DNA of 64,000 nt from Cavenderia fasciculata. Its lineage: Eukaryota; Evosea; Eumycetozoa; Acytosteliales; Cavenderiaceae. The notes beneath the pieces were generated by a model. That model saw only the letters and a list, made by a program, of their open reading frames with translations, searched no databases and was not told the DNA's origin. Positions 38,368 to 50,567 of the stretch are shown here, one piece after another. The DNA is taken from contig NW_004457711.1 in the NCBI RefSeq assembly GCF_000203815.1, positions 124,001 through 188,000 on the forward strand, read 5' to 3'. Position 1 is the stretch's first letter. Each line of letters begins with the position of its first letter. Both the position numbers and the translations under genes were made by a program.

Positions 38368-38865
38368 ATGAATTATTATTATTTGTTCGCACGTATATTA
38401 CTATGTATTTCATTACTATTATCTTTACAGTGTAGCATTATAGTTTCACAAACACAACAACTCTTGCTACCCCAACAAGAACGTATGTTAAAAAAAATTA
38501 ACAAGCAAGAGTGGTGGTTGAAAATCGACGATTTATTGACACCGTTTTACTTCTTCTTATCTTACTAGTCGACTCTGCTATCTATCTCATAAGGTAACTC
38601 TAACTCTAACTCGCGATATTTATATGTATGTAAACTACTTTTTGAACAAACTAACGAATATAATATAATAATATATATATAGACAATATGGATTATCGAC
38701 ACCACAGGACCAATCATTATGCAATGACACTCTAAACTTTGTATGCGGAGATAGTACGCCTGATGGATTCAACCATATCATTCAAGTGTATGTTTAAAAG
38801 AAGATCATATGATAATGATATGATATGATTGTGATTCATTCTAACCAACCAACCAACTCTCTCTA

Positions 38866-38926
<61 letters not shown>

Positions 38927-40381
38927 CTTACTCTTACCTTTTTAGTAAAATCATAAGTTCTAATTATTTAAATGTTGGAGTACCAGATGATACAATGACT
39001 GATCTCTATTTCCCAAGGATTAAAGTTTTCAATATAAATGTGGGAGCCACTACTACAGTCGCAAACACATCAATGGGCATTGTAGGGATGATCAAACAAT
39101 TGAAAACTCTATCTTTGATCAATATTGTCAATGATCCTACATGTGCCTCTCTGCCTGACAACTTTACCTACTTTCCACAGTTGGTGGAGGTCGTATTATC
39201 GTGTCCCAATTTAGTATCGATTCCTTACAACTTTTTAAACAACTCTGTCCAACTCCGAGCGCTTACCATTTCCATGCCAATTCAGTCCATTTCAATTGAT
39301 GATACACTTTACTTTCCAAGTCTAGAAACTCTCACATTGGGCTTGAATGGCAGCGTAGGATCTAGTTTTATCAACATTACATCAAAGTCTTATCCAAAAT
39401 TATCATATCTGTATGCAACTATCAAAGGAGTCCCAAGACTTTTTAACAAAAAAACACTAACAATCTAATAATTTATTTTCATTCAAAAATAGTAATTTAA
39501 AGACAATGCCAAACTCTGTCAATACAATTTATCATAATATATGGAGTCATTCATTTGGTTATACGTCAGTGTATGTTATTTGCTACTCTATTTATTTATT
39601 TATTATTATTTATTAATCAAAAGTCATCATTTCTACTTTTAATTTAAACCTTTTTATTGTCTAGATGTTGTGAAGGCTATGAAACGCATATTTATGGCCA
39701 ATGTAACCTGCTCATTGGATATCCAGCTATGATCTCTGAATTGTACGTATCAAAAAGAACGTTCATTTGTCAGCAGCTTTATAAACTTATTTATTATCCA
39801 TTTTATCTAAATATATAGAACATTAGTTGGACCTGAATCAACTCTATCACCCGTGCCTAGCTCAGATTATGCATTATTACAATCATTAACAATGGACTCT
39901 ATGGCATTGACACAATTCCCAATCACTGCTCCTTTCCCACCATTATTATCGACTTTGTAAGCTATTCTCAGATAGAAATGATAGAGTTGTTAAACATAGC
40001 AGGCAGGCAGTGACTGACATAGTCTATTTCAATTTCTATTTTTATTTTAGGTCTTTAAAATACAATCATCTTACATCCCTATTACCAATCCCACCAACTG
40101 TGACAATATTGGATTTGCAAGGAAATGAATTTACCACATTGGACGAAAACATTTTAGCAAGTCATCCTGGACTAGATCTGAATCTTCAATACAATACTCA
40201 ATTCGATGGCCCCATTACCGATCTCTATTGTGCGCACACTCTCAATGTCATTCACACTGGTGTAACCAGCTTGCCCGATTGTTATTGGTGTTACATAAAT
40301 GTAACGGTCATGCCTTTTATTAGAACAATATTAACACCTCCCCCAAACTTTGTTTGCAATGGTAAGTTTTTACAGAATGTT

Positions 40382-40433
<52 letters not shown>

Positions 40434-42286
40434 TTTTATTATAAGTTGTAATTGACAATGCTAATAATATTGTAACAAATAATGGGCAAGTGTATCTGCT
40501 AAATGGCCAGAACCTAGGATTTGGTGGTAGTTCATTTGCCAATTATACCTTGACAAGAGTCATTGCAAACAAACAAATTGCTGCCAAGTTTAATAGTTTA
40601 CCTTTCGTACCGACCAATGTTACATTGAAACTAAACTCGTATCCCAATACTCCAGAGGCACAAATCACACTTGTCGAGGGTGGAGTCACAATCAATCAGA
40701 TTTCATACTCAACATTCAACACTGGTCACGAGATAGTATTTACGGTTTCAGTAAACATCAATCCATACTTTCAACATGAAATCATTATTGATTCGGAAAG
40801 CTGCAACAATGTCACCTACGAACCTATATCAAAGTATTTGACTTGTACCAAGTCTGAACTTTCCCCAGGACCTCAAACTCTGACTGTTTCCAATCCTTAT
40901 TACAACGATTCAATTGAATTTGTATTAATACAAACCTATCCAATCATATCATCCGCAAGTTATGATTTAAATAATCCCAAATTGGTTAGTCTATTTGGTT
41001 ACTTTGGAACCTACGGACAATCGAATCTATCAATTACAATTAATAATACTTTGGATTGTAAGGTTGTAGATAAATCACAATCATTAATCAATTGTTTGTT
41101 GGACCAAGCACCAAATTATGGATTATCATCTGTTCAATTACAACTTGATTCATTGAATACCAGTGCTTGGAATATACTATATCTGAGACCACCATCTGAC
41201 ACATCAGATACACCACAACAACAATGTCAAAAACAAACATCAAATTGTTATGGTCATGGTATTTGTAATATAAATGGTATTTGTCAATGTCAAGATAATT
41301 ACAATCCAACGGACAATTGCCTTACAAAATGTATGTTATTGAAAACAAAATTGAATTACTTTTTTAAAAATAACTAATTAAATATTATTAAATATTTAGT
41401 TATCACCCCTTCAATTGGACCAATTCACCCAAATACAACGGATCCAACGGTATCACTTGATGTTGATGGAATTGATTTCCAATTTGAAGTTGTATCAATT
41501 CAAGAGTTGGATTCAAATAGCAGTATTGTCAAAGAATTGTTTATTTCAAATTATGTTTGGATTGTAAATTTGATGACAAATAATATTACAACTGTCGTTG
41601 ATTATCAATTAAATTCAACACTTTTGTCATCATCATCCTCTTCAAGCAATACCAACTCAACTTTATTCGAATCAGTCAGTGTATTGTCAACGATATCATT
41701 CTCGACACAAGCAAGAGATATTCAATTTGGAGATCAACAACTTCACATCAATGCCAATTCGATTAAACTATCAGTCAATATTACAAATTGGCAATATTCA
41801 TCAAATTTAGCAACACTCAGAGTTGTATTTAGAACAATCATCAATAATGATCAAACAGTTGAATATGATTGCAATGAAAAACAGATTGACCCACTGTCAT
41901 TTGATTACCTCAGAGTCGTCAAAGATGATATTCAATTCAGCGGTCGATTTATTGATGTTGCTCTTTCAGGTGATCAACCAACCTATTCGAAAATACAACT
42001 CTTTTCAATGACACAATCAACCAATAATCAGAACCAATCGATTGCATTGATTGGTATCGATCTTTCTCAGTGTCAATTGGGTATACTCAATCCTGATTTA
42101 AATGACAAGAGTGGATGCTCCAAACCAACTGCTGGAGACAGTAAATCAAACTCTTGGAAAATTGCAGTTGGAGCAGCAGGTGGAGTTGTCGGAGCCGTCG
42201 TCATTACAGCAGTAGCAACCATCACTATCAGAAAGGCAAAACTAAAGTCAACAACCAAGCAAGCAGCCAATCCAAGTCCACAATAA
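38368..42286 (+). CDS. ComC-like LRR/IPT/EGF transmembrane receptor B
   Basis: Ten exons: 38368-38482, 38569-38593, 38683-38787, 38946-39410, 39493-39570, 39665-39742, 39819-39956, 40051-40361, 40446-41330, 41400-42286; 1028 aa, frame intact. Tandem paralogue of receptor A, 235 bp downstream. Signal peptide (ILLCISLLLSLQCSIIVSQ), LRR region, IPT-like region, a single EGF module (CYGHGICNINGICQCQDNYN), the ComC-type sandwich domain, one membrane span (VGAAGGVVGAVVITAVATI) and a basic tail. Compared with A it lacks the first EGF module and the two introns around it, but has one extra intron that creates a 25-base exon. Part of the sandwich domain is almost identical in DNA to A. Confidence 0.85.
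38873..38922. repeat. (CT)n microsatellite in an intron
   Basis: About 25 uninterrupted CT units within intron 3 of receptor B, forming the pyrimidine tract ahead of the acceptor at 38945. Likely length-variable. Confidence 0.95.
40385..40437. repeat. (TTTA)n microsatellite in an intron
   Basis: About 13 TTTA units filling most of the intron at 40362-40445 of receptor B. Confidence 0.95.
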
Positions 42287-42378
42287 AGAGATCCATACTC
42301 GCTGTTAACAATTCATGTTAGTTTAGGAAAGAGAAAAGAAAAGAAAAGAGAAAAGAGATAGAGTGAGGGAGGAGAATC

Positions 42379-42672
42379 AACTGGAAAAGAGATAAAGACA
42401 GATGTATCATTATTGTATAGATTTCAAATGAAAAAGGATTTCATTAGACATTGTACAATCAGTACTGAACGACTATCTCAGTTCATATTAAAATCTTACA
42501 ACTACACCAAAAATAATAATATTAATAATAAGAATAGTAAAATATTTCAAGATCGAATGACATGGTTATTTAAATTGAATTTGAATTATCATTTACATTT
42601 GGATGGTATACCAAAAGAGTATTGTTGTGGCAGGCACCATTTTTTTGACAACTAAATTGCTCAATACTTATA
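42379..42672 (+). pseudogene. truncated copy of the B-box gene at 43249
   Basis: Matches codons of the downstream B-box-like gene from TGKEIKT through RHHFF. Shared blocks include SLLYR-QM--DFIRHC-IS, LSHFIL-SY and F-DRM-W-F-LNL. It has no B-box, lacks an upstream start, carries an extra T near 42640 that ends the frame at DN-stop, and loses homology after about 42672. An ATG at 42410-42415 would give only about 80 aa. Host gene fragment, not expected to be functional. Confidence 0.8.
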
Positions 42673-42738
42673 AAATATAATAATAATATAAAAATAATTT
42701 TTTCTTTTCTTTTCTTTTCTTAACTTTTTTTCTTTATA

Positions 42739-42872
42739 TATCTTTTTAACCAATAAGAACAATTCATTTTTGATTACTTTTATTTCATCAAGTAATCTTA
42801 AAATTGAGTCAGAGCAATAATAGATTGAATCATTGGCCACACGAGAGTTCTTTCCAACACAAATTGTAGAGT
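42739..42872 (-). pseudogene. cytochrome P450 C-terminal fragment
   Basis: Minus-strand remnant of the last P450 exon. Recognisable pieces are the tail (NCSYWLKR against NYSYCLLKR of the full genes), LDEIKVIK against LDETEVIK, and the CVGKNSRVANDSIYY stretch against CIGMNLANDSIYI. At least one frameshift and a deletion are evident. It sits converging on the truncated B-box copy exactly as the complete P450 converges on the complete B-box gene. Confidence 0.75.
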
Positions 42873-43248
42873 CGCCTAACAATATCCTTTTAGAAAATAC
42901 ATAAAAACTCAATCAAATTTGTTTGATATCTCTTTCGGAAATTTCAAATTAATATGTGGTGTGTGTTAGTAATCAGACTGTTCGTTCAATCACAACACCC
43001 CCCTTTTCTCATTCTACTTAGTCTGTTTCTGTATCTTGCTCATTATTATTATTAATGTATGATGGTTTTGTGGTGTTGTTGAAACACTATCCTTTTTCGA
43101 TCATTATGAACTTCTCAAATATTCGATATTGCAACATATGTAAAATTTTAAATGTAAATAATTAAAAATACAATTGTACTACTCTCTTATACACCTAAAT
43201 TAATATTTTTATATATAATATATACTTTTGTTTTTATTTTTTAATAAT
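42873..43248. other. spacer before the B-box gene
   Basis: AT-rich with a C-run near 43000-43005; contains the promoter of the B-box gene, including TATA-rich sequence at about 43208-43225. No gene seen. Confidence 0.5.
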
Positions 43249-44088
43249 ATGAGACCAACATTTTTAAGTATTTTTAGAAATCAATTAATTAGACCTATAA
43301 TAATGTCAAGTATTCATATAATAAGTCATCCAATTCTACCATCTCCTCCATCTACTCACCCTAAACAATATAAAATTGAAACTTGTAAAGTTGAAGGACA
43401 TAAAGAGGTGATTAGATTTAAATGTACAGAATCACAATGTCAATCTCAAAGGATATGTGCTGATTGTATTGTTGACAATCACAATACTCATCGTTTAGAG
43501 GTTTTGGAAGAATATCGTTTATTCAAAGAACAACAATTATTATTACAACAACAAAAAGAAAAAGAAAAAGAATCAAAACAACAATCACAACAATATCTAA
43601 CTGGAAAAGAGATAAAGACAGAGTTATCATTATTGTATAGATGTCAAATGACAGATGATTTCATTAGACATTGTATAATTAGTAAAGATCAATTATCTCA
43701 TTTCATATTGGAATCATATAATAATAGTAAAAATATACATATATTTCATGATCGAATGAAATGGGTATTTACTTTAAATTTGGATGTTAATCTACTTTTG
43801 GACAGTATTCCTAAAGATTGTTGTCCAGACATTCACCATTTTTTAACAACCAAATTACTCTATGGTCATAAAATCTATACTCCAGAGATATTGATGACAT
43901 GGGCATCAAAACATGGTTACTCGGTCATTGTCATGAGATCAAGTTGGAATAGACAAGTTAGTTTGGAAACTTTTGACAAAGTTCGAAAGATAGCAGATGA
44001 GAATGGACATGTTCATGTTAAAGATTATTTGGATCTATCAAATTATCGTCATAATAGAATTTCAATAAACACAAACCATTGTAAATAA
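43249..44088 (+). CDS. B-box zinc-finger-like protein
   Basis: Single exon, 279 aa, from the ATG at 43249 (MRPTFLSIFRNQ). Residues about 45-85 form a B-box-like metal-binding pattern: CKVEGHKEVIRFKC, then QCQSQRICADC and DNHNTHRL, with the Cys/His spacing expected for a B-box. A Gln/Lys/Glu coiled stretch follows (LFKEQQLLLQQQKEKEKESK), then a region typical of dictyostelid B-box families (SLLYRCQMTDDFIRHC, TPEILMTWASKHGYS). B-box proteins with this layout are numerous and uncharacterised in dictyostelids. Stop is 14 bp from the convergent P450 stop; a truncated copy of the pair lies upstream. Confidence 0.75.
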   Translation: MRPTFLSIFRNQLIRPIIMSSIHIISHPILPSPPSTHPKQYKIETCKVEGHKEVIRFKCTESQCQSQRICADCIVDNHNTHRLEVLEEYRLFKEQQLLLQQQKEKEKESKQQSQQYLTGKEIKTELSLLYRCQMTDDFIRHCIISKDQLSHFILESYNNSKNIHIFHDRMKWVFTLNLDVNLLLDSIPKDCCPDIHHFLTTKLLYGHKIYTPEILMTWASKHGYSVIVMRSSWNRQVSLETFDKVRKIADENGHVHVKDYLDLSNYRHNRISINTNHCK

Positions 44089-44102
44089 AACATTTTATTT
44101 AA

Positions 44103-45847
44103 TTATCTTTTTAATAGACAATATGAATAATTGTTGGGAGCACTAAATGTTTTGATAACTTCAGTTTCATCTAAAAATTTAAATTCACCAGTACTACTTG
44201 TAATCTTAAAGTTGAGTACAATATTGGTCAGAGCAATATAGATTGAATCACTAGAAAGATTCATTCCAATACATTGTCTGTGACCTGTTCCAAACAAGAC
44301 AACATTTGCTTTGTTGTTCAATTGTCCTATTGGAGGATTAATAAATCTTTCTGGATTGAATGTATGTGGTTCATCAAAATAGTCTGGATCATTTTGAATA
44401 ATATCAATGCATCCAGATACCATACACTTTGTTTTTAAATAAAAAGGGGATCAATAATTAATTAGTTAGTTCATTTGGGGGACAATTTGATATTTACATT
44501 TTTTGGGAAAAAGTAATATGAAATGATAACATCTTGAGTACATTCTCTTGGGAATGAAAAAACAACAGTTGGTTTGTATCTGTATACTTCTAAAATGAAT
44601 GCATTGACATAGGGGGTATTTGGGCGATGAGATATAAGGCATTGATTACCTCGTCCAACTATTTCATCAAGTTCTTGAAACATCTTTTCTTGATATTCTG
44701 GATAATTATTTAACATTAAAAATGCCCATTGAAAAGTTGATAAAGTAGTATCCAATCCAGTATACATATCATAACATGTATTGATAACATAATCTTTATC
44801 ATATCCTTCTAAAATTAATAAATCACATATATCTCTTGGACTACAGTTTTAAAAAACAAAGATTCTTTTTTAGATCAATTTGAAATCATTTGATTCTTTT
44901 CATTTTTTTTTCATACATACTTTTGATCATCCAAAGTTTCTAAATGATGATTATAAATTGGTACAAAAGCTTCAATAAGTGTTTTATAATGATTTTTTAG
45001 TTTATATTGAATCAAATAACAAAGGGGCCAGATTATTTTAGAACAGGAAATGAAAAATTGTAAACCCATTCCAAAATTGATTCCATCAAGTGCATTATAA
45101 ACCCGGTAATAAAAACCTTCTTTAAAATCCTCATCATAAGAAACATAATGTGATAGTGCATGATTTGATACAATATTCATAAAATATTTCTTCCAAAATT
45201 CATTGGTTTCAATCTAAAGATCAAAATAATGGATTAGAAACTATAAAGGTATGTTTTTTCTTTCTTACATACAGGTTGTCCATTAAATTGTTTAAACTTT
45301 TCAATTAATTCTTTTGTTTGAGAATCAATAAAAGGTGAATAATTCTTTGCCAATTTTGATTTACCAAATGAACCAATTAATAGTTTACGTGTCTCTTTCC
45401 ATTTTTGATAGTCTGATGTGGCGATGAATGAATCATTTGAATTGTGAGCCAATAGATATCTGCTTTGGTATGGTCTTGCCTTGAAATAATCACCATTTTC
45501 AGCAGAGTATACATTTTTAAGGACAGCCGTATCAGCAATTGTAATATAACATTTATCCAATACAAAAATCTTTAAAACTTTTCCAACCTTTGCATACTTT
45601 GGAAAGTATTCTCAACAACATGTGTACCAAACCAATTTTAAAACAATCCCTCAGAGGTAACCCTGTTATTGGGTACAAAAATGGACTTGGAGGATCTTTT
45701 TCATTATATTTCTTATTTCTAATGACCTATTTTGTGTTTTTTTTTTTTAATATTTGAAATTAATAAGAATAAATAATAAATTAATTAAATACATACAAAG
45801 GATAATACAGTGATCAAAGAAAATATTAAAAAAATATATAGAATCAT
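44103..45847 (-). CDS. cytochrome P450, copy 1, frameshifted in exon 2
   Basis: Five exons at 45797-45847, 45273-45726, 44921-45213, 44498-44840 and 44103-44426. Exons 1, 3, 4 and 5 match the intact copy 2 or copy 3 in length (51, 293, 343, 324). Heme motif FGTGHRQCIGMN, I-helix YTGLDTT, K-helix EVYR and a membrane-anchor first exon (MILYIFLIFSLITVLSF) are present. Exon 2 is 454 bases, not a multiple of three after its phase-0 start: relative to copy 2 two bases are missing near 45612 (VLLR region), while one codon was gained near 45418. The frame therefore breaks after about 55 residues. Either a recent pseudogene or a sequence error. Resembles the dictyostelid CYP508-type families. Confidence 0.75.
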
Positions 45848-46211
45848 TTCTTTCTTTTTTTTTTTATAAATATTAAAATTTAGGAATCTCAAAATACAAA
45901 ACAATTCCTAAATACCCTTTCATTTTAGAGTTGAGAGCAGCAATTAGTCAATTCAAAAGATATTTACTCTCAATTAGATTGGGGATATATCAATGAATGA
46001 CAATTATTTAATTGTTTGTACAAACTGACAGATATATATCTTATTTCTACAAAAAAAAAAAAGAGAGATTTAGAGATTGCTTTTTTTTTAGTATTACTAT
46101 TCAAATACTCACCCTCACGTACATGTCGATCAACTTAACGATTTTAAATTAATATTCGTTTGTTTAATTGTTGGTTAAATGTAAATGAAATTAATTAATT
46201 TTTTCTTTTAT
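45848..46211. other. 364-bp spacer between P450 copies 1 and 2
   Basis: Exactly the same length as the spacer between copies 2 and 3 (47943-48306) and similar at the P450 3' ends and around TTTTAGTA...ACTCACCC. Holds promoter 1 and the 3' end of copy 2. No gene seen. Confidence 0.6.
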
Positions 46212-47942
46212 TTATCTTTTAATTAAACAATGGTAATAATTGTTGGGAGCACTAAATGTTTTGATAACTTCAGTTTCATCTAAAAATTTAAATTCACCAG
46301 AACTACTTGTAATCTTAAAGTTTAATACTAAATTGGTCAAAGCAATATAGATTGAATCATTGGCAAGATTCATTCCAATACAAATTCTTTGACCTGTTCC
46401 AAATGGAACAAGATTCTCTTTGTTGTTTAATTGTCCTACCGGAGGATCAATAAATCTCTCTGGTTTAAATGTTTCCGGATCATCAAAGTAATCTGGGTCA
46501 TGATGAATAATATCTGCGCATCCTGAAACAATACTCTAAAATATTGTGGAAAAAGATGTGAATATATTAAAACAATCTTTTGATTTATATTTACCTTTTT
46601 TGGGAAAAAGTAATCTGAAATGATTACATCTTGTGTACATTCTCTTGGGAATGAAAAAACAACAGTTGGTCTGTATCGATAAACTTCAAAAAGGAATGCA
46701 TTGAAATAGGGTGTATTTGAGCGATGTGATAAATAACATTGATTACCCTGACCAACAACCTGATCAAGTTCTTGAAATATCTTTTCTTGGACCCTTGGAT
46801 AATTATTTAACATTAAAAATGCCCATTGACATGAAAATAAAGTAGTATCTAATCCAGTGTACATATCATAACAAGAGTTTATAACAAAATCTTTTTCATT
46901 TCCTGCCATAATTAATAAATCACATAAATCCCTTGGACTATAAAAAAAATAATAAAAATATTAGTTTGTTTGTGAATTTTAAAGTATTTTTCAAACTATT
47001 TTTTTTCATACATACTTTTGAGCATCTAAAGTTTCTAAATGATGATGATAAATTGGTGTTATTTCTCTAAATAGAGTATTATAATAATCTTTGAGTTTAT
47101 ATTGAACCAAATATCTAAATGGCCAGAATAAAAAGGAACATGACATTATAAATTGTAAACCCATTCCAAAATTGATTCCTTCAAGGGCTTCATAAACTTT
47201 GAAATAAAAACCTTCATTAAATTCCTCATCAAAAGAGACATGATGCGAAAATGTATGATTTGAAACAATATTCATAAAATATTTCTTCCAATATTTATTA
47301 ATCTCAACCTAAATTATATATTAAAAAATAAATTGGAAACTAAATATTATTATTATTATTAGTATCATCATCATTGTTTAAAACTTACTGGTTGATCATT
47401 TTTTTGTTTAATTTTTTTAACCAATTCTTGAGTTTGAGAATCAATAAATGGAGAATAATTCTTTGCCAATTTTGATTTTCCAAATGAACCAATCAATAGT
47501 TTACGTGTCTCTTTCCATTTTTCATAATCTGCCATGATGTAGGAATCATTTGAATTGTGTGATAAAAGATGTTTGTTGTGGTATGGTCTTGAATCGAAAA
47601 AGTCACCATTTTTAACAGAAAGAACATTCTTTAGTACGGTTGGATGAGCAATAGAAATAAAGCATTGGTCAAATACAAAAAATTTTAAAACTTTTCCAAT
47701 CTTTGCATACTTTGGAAAGTATTTTCTCAACAAAACGTGTCCAGTACCAATGTTAAAAGTATTCCAAAGTGGTACACCTGTTATTGGGTATAGAAATGGA
47801 CTTGGTGGATCTTTTTCATTATATTTTTTATTTCTAAATATCTTTGAAAAAAACCAATTAGAAATTATATAAAAAAAAAAAAAAGATTAATACATACAAA
47901 TGATATAAAAATTAAAGAGACTATTAAAATATATAGAATCAT
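46212..47942 (-). CDS. cytochrome P450, copy 2, intact
   Basis: Five exons: 47898-47942, 47389-47841, 47016-47308, 46595-46937 and 46212-46535; 485 aa with every junction in phase. The N-terminal anchor is MILYILIVSLIFISF, followed by a proline-rich hinge (DPPSPFLYPITG). The I-helix reads DMYTGLDTT, the K-helix has the ExxR pair in LFEVYRYRPTV, the PERF-type segment is KPERFIDPP, and the heme-cysteine loop is PFGTGQRICIGMN. All P450 core elements are present, so this copy should be an active ER monooxygenase; substrate unknown. It is the only one of the three tandem copies without a frame break. Family resembles CYP508-type dictyostelid P450s. Confidence 0.93.
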
Positions 47943-48306
47943 TTCTTTTGAAAATATAGAAATTTAATAATAAATTGAAATACATGGATTAAACCCCATT
48001 TATTTCAGGCGATGAGAATGAATGACTGTATGACTTGTCTTCACAATTCATTTTGCAACAAATGACCAATAAAAGATTGCAGACCTGCCTGAGTGGTAGA
48101 GCTGAGTTATTTTTATTATGTACAATTAATGAATGTCAGGTAATTAAACCATTAAACCAACTGAGATGTAGTTTGCTTGTAGAGTCAAGAGTGGAGTTAG
48201 TGGTTTCTTTTTTAGTACTACCATTACTCACCCACATATCAAATTATTACATTATCACATGTGTGTTGTTATTAACCAAAATTAATTAATTAATTATTTC
48301 TTTTAT
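47943..48306. other. 364-bp spacer between P450 copies 2 and 3
   Basis: Contains the promoter of copy 2 and the 3' end of copy 3. A segment near 48085-48105 looks like a tRNA A-box but has no B-box or acceptor stem. No gene seen. Confidence 0.6.
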
Positions 48307-50119
48307 TTATCTTTTAATTAAACAATAAGAATAATTGTTTGGAGCACTAAATGTTTTGATAACTTCAGTTTCATCTAAAAATTTAAATTCACCAGAACTA
48401 CTTGTAATCTTAAAGTTGAGTACAATATTGGTAAGAGCAATATAGATTGAATCATTGGCAAGATTCATTCCAATACAAATTCTTTGACCTGTTCCAAATG
48501 GAACAAGATTCTCTTTGTTGTTTAATTGTCCAATTGGAGGATTAATAAATCTATCTGGATTGAATGTATGTGGTTCATCAAAATAGTCTGGATCATGATG
48601 AATAACATCAGCACATCCTGATACAGTACACTATTGATTAGATAATTGAATAAAAAAAGAAAAGTGAAAAATAATGATTAATGGATGGAAGTCAATAAAT
48701 AACAATTTTAGGATAATATATATATTTTTTTTAGCATCGATATTTACATTTTTTGGGAAAAAGTAATCTGAAATGATTACATCTTGAGTACATTCTCTTG
48801 GGAATGAAAAAATGACAGGTGGTCTATAACGATAAACTTCTAATAGGAATGCATTGACATAGGGTGTATTTGGACGATGCGATATAAAACATTGATTACC
48901 TTGACCAACAATCCCACCAAGTTCTTGAAATACCTTTTCTTGAATGAGTGGATAATTATTCAACATTAAAAATGCCCATTGACATGAAGATAAAGTAGTA
49001 TCCAATCCAGTATACATATCAAAACAAGTGTTTATAACAAAATCTTTTTCATTTCCTGCCATAATTAATAAATCACATAAATCTCTTGGACTATAAATAA
49101 TAATAAATAAACAACACCATAATAGTTTGTTTGTTAGTGCGTATACTAATTTCTATGTATATCTATTTTCATACATACTTTTGTTGATCCAAAGTATCTA
49201 AATGATGATAATAAATTGGTGTTAATTCACTTATTAGGGTATTATAATGATCTCTGAGTTTATATTGAATCAAATATATAAATGGCCAGAGAAAATAGGA
49301 ACATGAACAACAGTATTGTAAAACCATTGCTAATTTTATTCCATCGAGTGCATGATAAATTTTGTAATAAAATCCTTGATTAAAATCCTCATCATATGAT
49401 ACATGATGTGATAGTGCATGATTTGAAACAATATTCATCAAATATTTCTTCCAATATTGATTGATTTCAATCTAAATTAAGAAAAATCATTAGTTATATA
49501 TTTAGTTACTTTTTTTTTAAATACATACAGGTTTTCCATTATATTGTTTAAACTTTTTGATTAATTGTTGAGTTTGAGAATCAATAAATGGAGAATAATT
49601 CTTTGCCAATTTTGATTTACCAAATGAACCAATTAATAGTTTACGTGTCTCTTTCCATTTTTGGTAGTCTGTCATGATGAATGAATCATTTGAATTGTGA
49701 GCCAATATATGTCTACTTTGGTAAGGTCTAGCCTTGAAATAATCACCATTGTCGGGAGAATAAACATTTTTAAGGACAGCGGGATGAGCAATAGCAATGG
49801 TACACTGATCCAATACAAAAACCTTTGCAACCTTTCAACCTTTGCATTCTTTTGGAAAAAGTCTCTCAACAAGTGAATAGAACCAATTTTAAAACAATCG
49901 GAAATTGATAACCCTGTTATTGGGTATAAAAGTGTACTTGGTGGATCTTTTTCATTATATTTCTTATTTCTAATTACCTAAAAAAAAAAAAGAAAAAAAA
50001 AGAAATATTAATATATAATAATGAACAAGAAGAAGAAGAAGAAGAAGAAAAGGGTTGTGGGTATATACAAATGATAATATGATGATCAAAGAGACTATTA
50101 TTAAAATAGATAGAATCAT
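48307..50119 (-). CDS. cytochrome P450, copy 3, frameshifted in exon 2
   Basis: Five exons at 50069-50119, 49529-49977, 49179-49471, 48748-49090 and 48307-48630. Exons 3-5 have the same lengths as copy 2 and carry intact motifs: YTGLDTTLSS, LLEVYRYRPPV, NPDRFINPP-like segment and PFGTGQRICIGMN. Exon 2 is 449 bases, against 453 in copy 2: three bases are lost near 49878 and one more near 49838 (AKVERLQ against AKIGKVLK), which shifts the frame. As in copy 1, the break is within the N-terminal 70 residues. The downstream frame (DQCTIAIAHPAVLKNVY) is well preserved, suggesting recent inactivation or a base-call error. Confidence 0.75.
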
Positions 50120-50567
50120 TGCTTTTGTTTGAAAAGAACAAACAAACAATTATAATTATATTTATATACTTCCTTCCTTTGTTCATAATATATTAATAGC
50201 CTACCCTCTTGTGTGTGTCTTGTTAAATCGATTGTGACGTGACCATAGCAATAATAATAATAAGCAACATTGTGAATGCCCAACCTATAGATTAATTACT
50301 ACACCCAACAACATTGTGAGAGGAGAGTCTATTATAATCTTTTATTTTGACACATTGTGAGAGTTAGCTAGCTAGAGGGTTGAAGTTGCAACAATACTAG
50401 AGTAGAAGAGATAATTGTTGTTGTTGATATTACGAAAATTAAAAAATTGAATTAATATTAATTTAAAATAGGGTCTCATTTGTTACCCAATGTATGTCAT
50501 TTTCAAACGTTCGTTTTATCTGCATTCAATAATAGATACAAAGAAAGATAATATCGATATCTATAGA
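50120..50567. other. divergent spacer upstream of P450 copy 3
   Basis: Contains the promoters of P450 copy 3 and of the microprotein gene at 50568. AT-rich with a TAGCTAGCTAGAGGG patch near 50367. An earlier in-frame ATG exists at 50490. Confidence 0.5.

Noticed and set aside
48085-48150. tRNA-like A-box (CCTGAGTGGTAGAGC)
   Set aside because: No B-box, no T-arm and no complementary acceptor ends within 100 bp on either strand.
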